Shown: in pieces, positions 27,701 through 34,149 of the stretch | How positions within the stretch are numbered: the stretch's first letter is position 1 | How the letters are laid out: each line of letters opens with the position of its first letter | Source: Dyadobacter frigoris | Lineage (GTDB): Bacteria > Bacteroidota > Bacteroidia > Cytophagales > Spirosomataceae | DNA length: 46,805 bases | Assembly: GCF_005280585.1 (NCBI RefSeq) | Contig: NZ_SZVO01000028.1 | Coordinates: 1 to 46,805, forward strand | Direction: 5' to 3' | Position numbers and translations under genes: made by a program | Notes under the pieces: model-generated | Told to the model about the DNA's origin: nothing | The model's database searches: none | Seen by the model: the letters and a program-made list of their open reading frames with translations, nothing else

Positions 27701-28015
27701 AAAGACCAGCTCTTTTTTAAGAGGCAACGTAATGGTTGAGTCAGCCGAACGGTAGCCTATAAATGATACGATCAAATTGAGTTTATCACTGCTGACAGCT
27801 AAACTAAAAAATCCATTTGCATCCGTAGTAGTACCCTGCTGGGTTCCGCGGACCCGGACGCTGGCACCCGTTAGCGGGCCGGTATTATCCGCAGCCAACA
27901 CCTGCCCTTGGATTCGGAAAGACTGTGCTTTAACGGGTTGGTTAGCCAGTAAAAAAGCGATTAAATAAAACAGAAAGGGCAATAGCTTCCCTGAGGAGCA
28001 ATAAAATATTTTCAT
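24731..28015 (-). CDS. SusC/RagA-family TonB-dependent outer-membrane transporter
   Basis: The frame is open to 28090, but MKIFYCSSGKLLPF at 28015 gives a proper signal peptide (cleavage near VKA/QSF), so 1094 residues. A carboxypeptidase-regulatory-like domain (about 32-115) is followed by the plug (from SVTGYQSIPKERATGSF, through LNGVSSGLLF and ITILKDAAAASIWGARAGNGVIVI) and a 22-strand barrel ending in the aromatic LGLRASF. It imports a ligand delivered by SusD using TonB energy. There is no STN domain and no FecI/FecR pair in the window. A structured region lies 300-425 bp upstream. It is carried within an apparent conjugative element, which is unusual cargo. Confidence 0.95.
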   Translation of the reverse strand: MKIFYCSSGKLLPFLFYLIAFLLANQPVKAQSFRIQGQVLAADNTGPLTGASVRVRGTQQGTTTDANGFFSLAVSSDKLNLIVSFIGYRSADSTITLPLKKELVFLMQQDAAVINEVSVTGYQSIPKERATGSFVQIDQELINRSVSTNILDRLNGVSSGLLFTGSTSNAKSANPLGRNLGIRIRGESTLADGLQVSRDPLIVLDNFPFEGNLDNINPNDVESITILKDAAAASIWGARAGNGVIVIVTKKGKTNQPLKVELNSNITVTAKPDIHYDRSFLSAPGYLDVEQFLFSKGYFDADLGNTSNRPVISPAVQLMSDAKKGLISAQQLKSQLDGLRTRDVRSDFEKYVYQKAVNQQYSLGLQGGTAHSTYHLSAGYDKNSAALQRNGYNRFTVNSVNTYTPAKGLTLTAGLNYSTSKSADNNYQNQYGSMKPGGKYQDLYPYAQLADGNGNALAIVKDYREAYVNSTSGLGFLDWKYRPLDEIALADYTTKSSNLILKIAVSYEFSKHLSANVQYQNERQLLTVRNYRSEQTYYARDLINKFSLRDAAGAFTYPLPKGGILELSQAEYNTNNLRAQLNFDQTFGQKHTVTAIAGAEIRQLTTTAFNRLSYAYQDEFGIAVNNLNFSQYLPTNPAGTAMIPYPDGNVTGFTNRFISYYANGSYSFERRYTLTLSGRRDGANIFGAKTNERITPLWSAGAGWDISSEKFYHLGWLPYLKVRASYGTSGNVYQGSVYVKGNYLSSDLTGALYVNNITAPNPELKWETIKTVNLGVDFGIVKDRITGTAEYYIKKGEDLIQNQPLAPSAGFNFFYGNSAATKTNGIDLTLKSSNLTGVFKWSTTLLVSHLSDKITRFDGKLSATSLQGTNSGRVSVVGKPLYGVYSYRWGGLDPANGDPQGYLNGELSKNYAGIINNFSADSLVFHGSSVPTWFGALRNDFSFQRWSLSVNIVYKLGYYFRRPSTSVNYADIIAGYAHQDYDSRWQEPGDELSTHVPSMIYPSNAQRNTFYQYSQVLVDKADHIRLQDIRLAYSLTGKDKHSFFDHAELYLYASNLGIIWKANKQGLDPDYASVLQRHTLRAATSVSLGLRASF

Positions 28016-28688
28016 TGCAACAGTATTTATGGAGTGAAAAAAAATAGGCATACCAGTTCTGTTCCCTGGAAAAGGTAGCACTGAAATCAACGGGATATGA
28101 AATCCCTACTCCGGATTTCGGATAATCAACTGAAAGATATAATTAGCGTACCGATGCATAGCTTAAAAATTAAAACACAACATGGATTCAACAAGATATT
28201 TCGGGCGCACGCTCCCAGATTCCTTTTAGAAAAGGAAAACAAAAACCAGCAGGGATAGCACCAGCTATTCCGGTGGACAAATGACAAGTGAAAGAATCGT
28301 GATCATAACGCATTTACCAGTTTTGCTTCTTAAAAGAAGCATGAAACAATAGCATCGTGGTGAGTTTCATCATTGTTGCGGCAGCTAATGAACGCCTTAA
28401 AAGGCGTGGAACTCACCTATTTCATTAGAGGTACTGGTATACCCTGGAACTAATAAGCAAACCCACGCCTAGGTCGTGAGCTATTCTACTTATTGTCTCG
28501 TTCCAAAAATTACCAGTTTTCTAATGTGAGACTCTAAGCGAATGCTTCAATTTCTTTGTGAAGTTTCGCAGTAAAATTTCAATTAAGTGTTAAAGCTTCT
28601 TTGAAATTTTAGTAAATATAAAAAAAATTTTTAATTCGTTACGGTAAACCGTAACATTTTATTTTTCGAGAAATCCTTCCTTGCTTAC
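28016..28688. other. Intergenic region with extensive inverted repeats
   Basis: 673 bp between the divergent susC and XRE-like genes. The 28314-28440 segment is listed separately. TTCCTTTT-AG-AAAAGGAA at 28220-28237 is another small palindrome. TTACCAGTTTT occurs at 28314-28324 and again at 28510-28520. I see no gene. Confidence 0.5.
28314..28440. other. Densely structured sequence of unknown nature
   Basis: Outer arms TACCAGT (28315-28321) and ACTGGTA (28433-28439) enclose a hairpin GCTTCTT/AAGAAGC (28325-28340), a hairpin ATGAAAC/GTTTCAT (28341-28347, 28364-28370), a stem CTAATGAA/TTCATTAG (28385-28392, 28421-28428) holding an inner hairpin ACGCCTT/AAGGCGT (28392-28407), and a competing pair GGTGAGTT/AACTCACC (28359-28366, 28410-28417). 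It could be a structured RNA, a susC leader on the minus strand, or a small non-autonomous mobile element. The strand is undetermined. Confidence 0.45.
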
Positions 28689-29051
28689 ATGGAAGGTGAC
28701 AGCAAAAGGATTATTCAGCTTAAATGTGCATTAACGCTGAATAAGTTTTTAGAGGAGAATAAATTACTCTCTTCATCAAACAAAAAACGAAACAGTGTAG
28801 ATTTAATGCTAGTTGACAATTTATCTAAATTATCGAGTTTAACTGGCCTTCGGTCTGCAACAATTTCCAGTATATTCAATGCGGACTCGATTCCCTCTAT
28901 AACAACGATAATAGTAATTCTTGCAAAGTTGAGAAGAACTTTAGTGGATTTTGGATCAACCTATGATTCGATTGAAGATCAGGAGATTGAAATTTTTCAA
29001 ACCGAGCTTAATAAGAAGAAGGAATATGAAAAGAATAGAAAAACAATTTAA
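28689..29051 (+). CDS. XRE-like helix-turn-helix regulator
   Basis: 120 residues. The middle (about 38-90: DLMLVDNLSKLSSLTGLRSATISSIF and onward) fits the Bacteroidota variant of the XRE/Cro HTH, in which LxxLSxxTGLRxATIS is the recognition region and PSITTIIVILAKL the following helices. The flanks are charged helices. It is probably a DNA-binding regulator of a neighbouring cargo gene, perhaps the divergent susC operon or the two-gene envelope operon further on. The local sequence is AT-rich, like the following 3.4 kb and unlike the SusCD block. Confidence 0.55.
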   Translation: MEGDSKRIIQLKCALTLNKFLEENKLLSSSNKKRNSVDLMLVDNLSKLSSLTGLRSATISSIFNADSIPSITTIIVILAKLRRTLVDFGSTYDSIEDQEIEIFQTELNKKKEYEKNRKTI

Positions 29052-29948
29052 AATCCTTTGCTAACAAACTTAGATCAATAATTAATGGTTTTAACGTTGA
29101 TATTTTTCCATCTACACTAAAGCAAAATGTTTAATATATAAAATCAACTTTGGAATATAGTCTTTAGTGGGATGAAGCCTTCATAACGTTGAAGTTAAAG
29201 ATTAAAATAAATATTTACTTTTTTTAAGCAAACATTCTAACTATAGGATAACTTCCATCTCCAAATTTATACTCTGAGCGATCGGTTTTTAGCTTTCATA
29301 TAGATTTTTTCTCCAATAGTAATTGTTGATGCTAAAAAGGCTGAAACAATCGTAAGAAATTGCCGGATTTATTAGATCTAAACGTCTAATAAAATTTGGT
29401 ACAACTAATGGATTATATCAGTTTTTATTAAACATGGTATCATTAAATTTAATTATAGCGAGTATTCCTCTGTTTTAGACTGAAAATTCCGTCATGGATT
29501 GTATATAAGAGCCTTCCTTCTCTCGACTCCATTAAATTTACCAATGTAGCCTTCGAAACTTATTTTGTCTTTACATAAAGCAACCCTTTATCATACAAGC
29601 GTCTATCTAACTCATTCCGCTATGAAATTGAAAAGTCTTTTTATGGCGATATTTACAATGTAGGGCTTGAGGTCAATTTATTTATGCTATTTATGGATAA
29701 GTTCGTCACAATATTGAAAAACCAAATTTTTATTTAACAAAGATACACGATTTAAAGAATGTCAAACCAGATTAGTCATGGCATGTAAAAGCCTAACTTT
29801 TAAATTTCGAAAAGAGGGTATAAATGGGTAGGTGGGTAGCAATCTTATCCAGTCCCATTTAATTTAAATCGGATAGTTGTTGCGAAATCCGAGTTTATAT
29901 AAAAAGTGCTACTTGAGAATAGAAATTCTGAATAAGTCGGCTAAACTC
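29052..29948. other. Long AT-rich gap, nothing recognised
   Basis: About 900 bp with no convincing gene on either strand and no tRNA-like cloverleaf that I can see. The composition is similar to the two-gene operon that follows, so it probably arrived with that operon. Decayed coding sequence is possible, but I find no family motif. Confidence 0.4.
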
Positions 29949-31655
29949 TTATCGTTTTTTTTGGATTCGCTTCAAAAGTAGAATATCTGAGCTTACAGAA
30001 ATTGAATAAAGCCATCGACGTTCACCATCAATTGGACGATAAGGTTTGTAGTGTATTCCTGCACCAACACTTAAACTCATGAAGGAATATAAATACCTAA
30101 CAAAAAGAGAACTTTTTACACTATTAAATCCCTCTTCCTTGTTTATCAGAGTCCCAATTTCCACCTTAAGATCCTTGATATCAAAATCACGAACAATAAC
30201 CCGCGCTTCTACAAGATATTTTTTTAGATTATTTCCGTTTAATGGTAATCCATAAGAAACCCCAAACCAATAGAAAGAAGCTAGACTAAAATTAACGCCG
30301 TATGATAGAACCGAAGTAGTTCTCTCTATCGCTCGGCTTTTCCAAGGAAAATACAGAAATGCATATCTAAAGGATAAGATCCTATACTTATAGAAGTTTA
30401 CATCCCTGAAAATTGGAGCACTTGCATAAATATTATTCTTTATTTGAGCCTTCAAAATATATTTCCCCGGAGGAGCCATTCTGAGAGTAGTAAGTTTTTT
30501 ATCGAAATATTGAGTTGCTATGCTGTCGAGAAAATTTTCAAAAAAAAGGGTTTGCGTTGGCAAATCCTTTGTTTTAATCGATTCCCGATAAACAAGGATA
30601 CTATCACGGTTCAAAAATTCCAAACTAGAAGTGAAGTCGGATCCTACTTCGGCTTGTTGCCTAAACAAATTTGTAGCGTAAGAAAATGTCGGTAAATTTA
30701 CCAGGCTATTCTTCACAAAAAAGGTATTCTGAGCTAAAATTGCTGAAGATTTAAATGAGTAAAAATTCTTGCGCTTTAAATTGAGCAAAGTATCTTTCCA
30801 AAAAAGTTTTGGTACTTGATAGACACAAAAAGTGATTAATTCTGTCCTAGATGTATCGATTCCATCAGATACATTAAAGCTGAAACGGTATTTTCCCGGT
30901 GCAAGGCCAATAAAGCTTTGGCTTTTCTCGAAACGATTGATTGGTGCTAAATTGGTTTTTCTTTCCTCGTCAGATTGGAACCAGTTATATGTCATCTGAT
31001 CGTCAGGTGAATCATTATCATATACAATAGGTTTAAATGTTATTTTTTGATTTTCAGTGATATAGTATATACTATCAATACTGGTAGTTGGGTATGCTGA
31101 TATCTCAAAATCTGGCGGGTTATTTGCTTGGGGAAAAAGTTGTCGTAAAGTATTTGCAATTACCTGTCGATGATTATCCTTTTCCGGATCAATGAAAAGT
31201 GAAAGGCTTTTGTTATATGATACTGTCTGAGTACAATTACTATCACAATAAACATTAAATAATGAAAATTGTATTTCAATGAAACGCTCAATCTTGTTTA
31301 TCTTTATTTTAAGAATGTAATTTGCTTTGTCTAATTCCGATAAAATAACCCTTTCCAGTCTCCTTGTTTCAGCAGACATATAATTTCCTCTCGTGGTAGC
31401 CAATCTTTCCAAAATTTCTGCTTGAATCGCTCTTCGAGCATCGATAGTCAGATTTAAGCTTATGATGGGATCTTGGAAGATCTTTTTCGTGCTTTTGGGA
31501 TATGTAAGAGTTCTAAGTATGTCTTCGATGTTAGGAATCAAAAACGTATTTGTCGTATCATAAAGATATACGAGCTTTTGTGGTGGCACTTTTTGGGCAA
31601 ATGCCGAATTCGCCAAGGTAAAAATTAATAAGAGCGTTTTTAATCTTCCAAACAT
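29949..31655 (-). CDS. Exported PKD-like domain protein, probable outer-membrane partner
   Basis: 568 residues. Signal peptide at 1-20 (LLLIFTLANSAFA). An N-terminal helical/beta region (about 25-200) includes the block YILKIKINKIERFIEIQFSL and one close cysteine pair (CDSNC). A PKD or cadherin-like beta-sandwich follows at about 205-285 (ENQKITFKPIVYDNDSPDDQ, LAPGKYRFSFNVSDG). The C-terminal 130 residues alternate hydrophobic/aromatic strands (YGVNFSLASFYWFGVSYG, SLFVRYLYSFMSLSVGAGIHY) and could insert in the outer membrane. I recognise no named family. Its start overlaps the end of the upstream gene by 16 bp, so translation is coupled to a gene carrying a slippery C tract. Confidence 0.6.
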   Translation of the reverse strand: MFGRLKTLLLIFTLANSAFAQKVPPQKLVYLYDTTNTFLIPNIEDILRTLTYPKSTKKIFQDPIISLNLTIDARRAIQAEILERLATTRGNYMSAETRRLERVILSELDKANYILKIKINKIERFIEIQFSLFNVYCDSNCTQTVSYNKSLSLFIDPEKDNHRQVIANTLRQLFPQANNPPDFEISAYPTTSIDSIYYITENQKITFKPIVYDNDSPDDQMTYNWFQSDEERKTNLAPINRFEKSQSFIGLAPGKYRFSFNVSDGIDTSRTELITFCVYQVPKLFWKDTLLNLKRKNFYSFKSSAILAQNTFFVKNSLVNLPTFSYATNLFRQQAEVGSDFTSSLEFLNRDSILVYRESIKTKDLPTQTLFFENFLDSIATQYFDKKLTTLRMAPPGKYILKAQIKNNIYASAPIFRDVNFYKYRILSFRYAFLYFPWKSRAIERTTSVLSYGVNFSLASFYWFGVSYGLPLNGNNLKKYLVEARVIVRDFDIKDLKVEIGTLINKEEGFNSVKSSLFVRYLYSFMSLSVGAGIHYKPYRPIDGERRWLYSISVSSDILLLKRIQKKR

Positions 31656-32431
31656 CTTTTTAGTTGGCTCTGATATAAGTTGATGTTGTTTTCAAATATT
31701 TTTAGAGCTTCTTCTTGTGCTGATTTTTCGAGGTCCACTCTAAACTTAAAATTATCTAGGTAATTTAATGTCTCATTTAAATGAAAACAGTCTTCGTCAT
31801 TCACATAAACAATTACTTCACAGCCATTCTTAATCGTAAAATACCCGTCACCTTGGATTATATTCGTCTTATCATATCCAATTTTGACTCGTCGATCAGC
31901 ATTCACACTTTTATACTTTAAATGAGGCATTGATTTTAGTTTCTCGGTAACAATCTTAGAGAATGGAAGGATGGAGAAAGTGGTTGCAGGAGGGGGGGGG
32001 GGGGCTTTTATAACAAAGGTGTCTTTTTGAGATAAAGTTTTACCTATTTGGCTATCAGGAACTTCCCTTTTTTCCTTGAATTGGTAAAAGGCATAGGCAA
32101 CTAGCAACGCAAAAAGAACAATTGATATCAGTATAATTCTAAGTCTGAACATGTGTCTCCTTTCACGTATCCTTAACTCCATTAGAATTACATTTTCCAA
32201 CTTCGTACCTTTCAATCTATCGGTGCTAATAGACATCTCTTGCCTTAGGGTTTCAATAAGCTTAGCTCTTTTATGTTCTGGAGCTGACTCAACTTCTTTA
32301 CGTTTGCTTTTAATTATATTTCTTGCCACGAGGAAAGCGATGAGAAGCATCAATGCTAAGAGCGCCAATGGGGTTTTCACGAGAGTGATGGCCTCCCAAA
32401 TCGAGGAATAATGGTTAATGGGATTCTGCAT
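31640..32431 (-). CDS. Two-pass membrane protein with homopolymeric C tract, unknown
   Basis: 263 residues. Membrane segments at about 19-36 (TPLALLALMLLIAFLVA) and 98-116 (RIILISIVLFALLVAYAFY) are separated by a basic helical cytoplasmic loop. A proline run (144-148, encoded within a tract of 13 C) links the second membrane segment to a periplasmic domain (150-263) with one spaced cysteine pair (GCEVIVYVNDEDC). One base more or less in the C tract would truncate the protein within about 25 codons, removing this domain. The downstream gene overlaps by 16 bp. The two proteins look like an inner-membrane/envelope pair of unknown function. Confidence 0.6.
   Translation of the reverse strand: MQNPINHYSSIWEAITLVKTPLALLALMLLIAFLVARNIIKSKRKEVESAPEHKRAKLIETLRQEMSISTDRLKGTKLENVILMELRIRERRHMFRLRIILISIVLFALLVAYAFYQFKEKREVPDSQIGKTLSQKDTFVIKAPPPPPATTFSILPFSKIVTEKLKSMPHLKYKSVNADRRVKIGYDKTNIIQGDGYFTIKNGCEVIVYVNDEDCFHLNETLNYLDNFKFRVDLEKSAQEEALKIFENNINLYQSQLKRCLED
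31992..32004. repeat. 13-bp G/C homopolymer (candidate phase-variation tract)
   Basis: An uninterrupted run of 13 G on the plus strand, read as C in the minus-strand coding sequence (codons GCC CCC CCC CCC CCT). Long mononucleotide G/C tracts inside coding sequence are classic slipped-strand phase-variation sites. It lies in an otherwise AT-rich gene. Confidence 0.75.
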
Positions 32432-32640
32432 ATAAGAAGAGAGTTTTCAATTTTGTATCTACAAATTATAATGATAACCTAGGAATACACATAAATTTAA
32501 GAAGAGATTTAAACTTGTATCTTTTTTTTTAAAAAACTCTTATTAAACGGTATTCTATCTATTCACAAATGCGAATGATTTTCACCTGTCATAGGTCGGT
32601 AAGTTCCTCCAAAACTTCCAAGCGTCATCTTGGATAGTTA

Positions 32641-32701
32641 GGTCAAAAAAAGGTCAAAAAAAGTTTAACTTTTTTGCAACCCCTCCCCCAGGTTTACTTT
32701 G
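32641..32701 (+). promoter_or_regulatory. Probable promoter and operator of the tra operon
   Basis: TTTTTTG (ending 32676) and TTACTTTG (32694-32701) are separated by 17 bp and fit the Bacteroidota -33 TTTG / -7 TAnnTTTG promoter with one mismatch. Upstream lie two copies of GGTCAAAAAA (32641 and 32652, 11-bp period) and a palindrome AAAAAAGTT-t-AACTTTTTT (32657-32675) overlapping the -33 box, a candidate operator. Transcription would begin near 32708, about 75 nt before the first tra-linked gene. The rest of the 32432-32784 gap shows nothing else. Confidence 0.55.
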
Positions 32702-32784
32702 CAACATAGAATTTATTCACTTGAAGCGAAACCGTTTTCGACTTCCGGCGAACAATCAGGCAAAGAAATTAAACCAAAACGACC

Positions 32785-33312
32785 ATGTACATCGATAGTC
32801 CCTGGACCACCTACGCCGCTGTGCTCAGCCCAATAACAATTGGCTACTATATTTTTATTGGTTACAAATTCTACCGGCAGGATCTACGCTCCGCTTTTTC
32901 CGGAAAACAGAACCGGCCTGTCAAAAAGATACAAAGACCTGCACCGAGCATTTCGGTGATAGAGGAGCCACAGCAGCCCGAAGAGGTGGCACAGGAAACT
33001 ACCGAACCCTCCCTGCCCGATGAAGAAACCTTCCAAAAAGTGATGGGACTGACCGCGCATCTGAAAGATGCGATTGAGGAGGCCCATCAGAAACAATACA
33101 GTAAAAACGATCTGGTGCTGCTGCTCCAGATGCTTCTAAAAGACTATTCTTATTTAAAGGATACGCCCTTCCGCGTTTCGATCAATAACCATATCGAAGC
33201 GGAATGCGCAAAATACGGCTCCATGCTCCTAAGTGAGGATGAAACAGAGGAGTTATGGATTATGGTTGCCATGGAGCCTGACCGAAACCGCCCTTTGCTA
33301 GCCGGAAAGTAA
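32785..33312 (+). CDS. Hypothetical membrane-anchored protein, first gene of tra operon
   Basis: 175 residues. One membrane segment near the N-terminus (AAVLSPITIGYYIFIGYKFY), a proline/glutamate-rich linker (about 45-80) and a C-terminal helical cytoplasmic domain (QKVMGLTAHLKDAIEEAHQ, LVLLLQMLLKDYSYL). No named domain recognised. It immediately precedes traE, a position occupied by poorly conserved small proteins in related elements, so a role in transfer is likely by context. Confidence 0.65.
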   Translation: MYIDSPWTTYAAVLSPITIGYYIFIGYKFYRQDLRSAFSGKQNRPVKKIQRPAPSISVIEEPQQPEEVAQETTEPSLPDEETFQKVMGLTAHLKDAIEEAHQKQYSKNDLVLLLQMLLKDYSYLKDTPFRVSINNHIEAECAKYGSMLLSEDETEELWIMVAMEPDRNRPLLAGK

Positions 33313-33363
33313 AGGAAGCGGACGGTCCTTTGAAAAGCATGTTCCACTTTTAAATGATGCGAG

Positions 33364-33693
33364 ATGAGACTTAGGAGATTGACATTTAAAAAATGGTCAA
33401 AACAAAAGTGTGCGGCTTTGTTTTCAGCGCTGCTGGTAGGAGCCGCTGCAAAGGCCCAGGATGGAAGCGCCGGAATCGAGCAGGCCAATGAGCTGGTCCG
33501 GGAATATTTTGAGCCGGGAACCGAGCTTATGTACGGAATCGGTGGGGTTTTGGCCCTGGTAGGCGCCATTAAGGTATTTCAAAAGTGGAATGCCGGCGAT
33601 AATGATACGGGAAAAGTAGCCGCGGCATGGTTTGGCAGCTGCATTTTCCTGGTGGTGGTAGCGACAGTTCTTGAATCGTTCTTTGATCTGTAG
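33364..33693 (+). CDS. traE: TraE-like conjugation protein (DUF4134)
   Basis: 109 residues. A hydrophobic N-terminal segment ending AAAKAQ is followed by GSAGIEQANELVREYF and two membrane helices (TELMYGIGGVLALVGAIKVFQKW and VAAAWFGSCIFLVVVATVLESFF), with the GDNDTGK loop between, the DUF4134 pattern. It is comparable to VirB2/VirB3-region small membrane proteins and may contribute to the channel or pilus. It is followed by traF after about 100 bp. Confidence 0.9.
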   Translation: MRLRRLTFKKWSKQKCAALFSALLVGAAAKAQDGSAGIEQANELVREYFEPGTELMYGIGGVLALVGAIKVFQKWNAGDNDTGKVAAAWFGSCIFLVVVATVLESFFDL

Positions 33694-33798
33694 GGGTTCG
33701 CAGTCTCAGCGTATAGGCCGGAACGTTTAAAACCTTCCGGCCAGCGTTGAACACTCATCATCAGGTCAGTGACTTTCAAAACTTAAAGCAAAACCACC

Positions 33799-34143
33799 AT
33801 GTCAAACAGCATTTATGAAATTAATAAGGGCATTAACCGCCCGATAGAATTCAAAGGTTTAAAGGCCCAGTACATCTGGTATCTGGGCGGCGGAATGGTG
33901 TTGGTATTTCTGTTTTATGTGATCCTGTATACAGCCAAGGTCAATACGTTTTTGACCCTTTCATTAACAGGAATCCTGGGAGCAGTTCTATTTACCACCG
34001 TTTACCATCTGAGCAGCACGTACGGAGAGCATGGCCTGACCAAGGCGCTTGCCAGGGGAAGAATCCCAAAAATCATCAAAGCAAAAAACAGGCTGCCCTT
34101 TGTAAAAAAGGCGCCTTCTGATCTGTCCCACTTGAAAGCCTAA
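33799..34143 (+). CDS. traF: TraF-like conjugation protein (DUF4133)
   Basis: 114 residues. Begins SIYEINKGINRPIEFKGLKAQYIWYL, the diagnostic DUF4133 start, with two membrane helices (YLGGGMVLVFLFYVILY and LTLSLTGILGAVLFTTVYHLS) and a basic C-terminus. Equivalent to VirB3 by gene order directly before the VirB4-type ATPase, which starts 6 bp downstream. Confidence 0.92.
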   Translation: MSNSIYEINKGINRPIEFKGLKAQYIWYLGGGMVLVFLFYVILYTAKVNTFLTLSLTGILGAVLFTTVYHLSSTYGEHGLTKALARGRIPKIIKAKNRLPFVKKAPSDLSHLKA

Positions 34144-34149
34144 AAGTCT

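Noticed and set aside
28341..28388. Minus-strand short frame beginning MMKLTTMLLF upstream of susC, like a SusC signal start
   Set aside because: It stops after 17 codons and the hairpin content explains the sequence better. A relic of a duplicated signal peptide is possible but unsupported.
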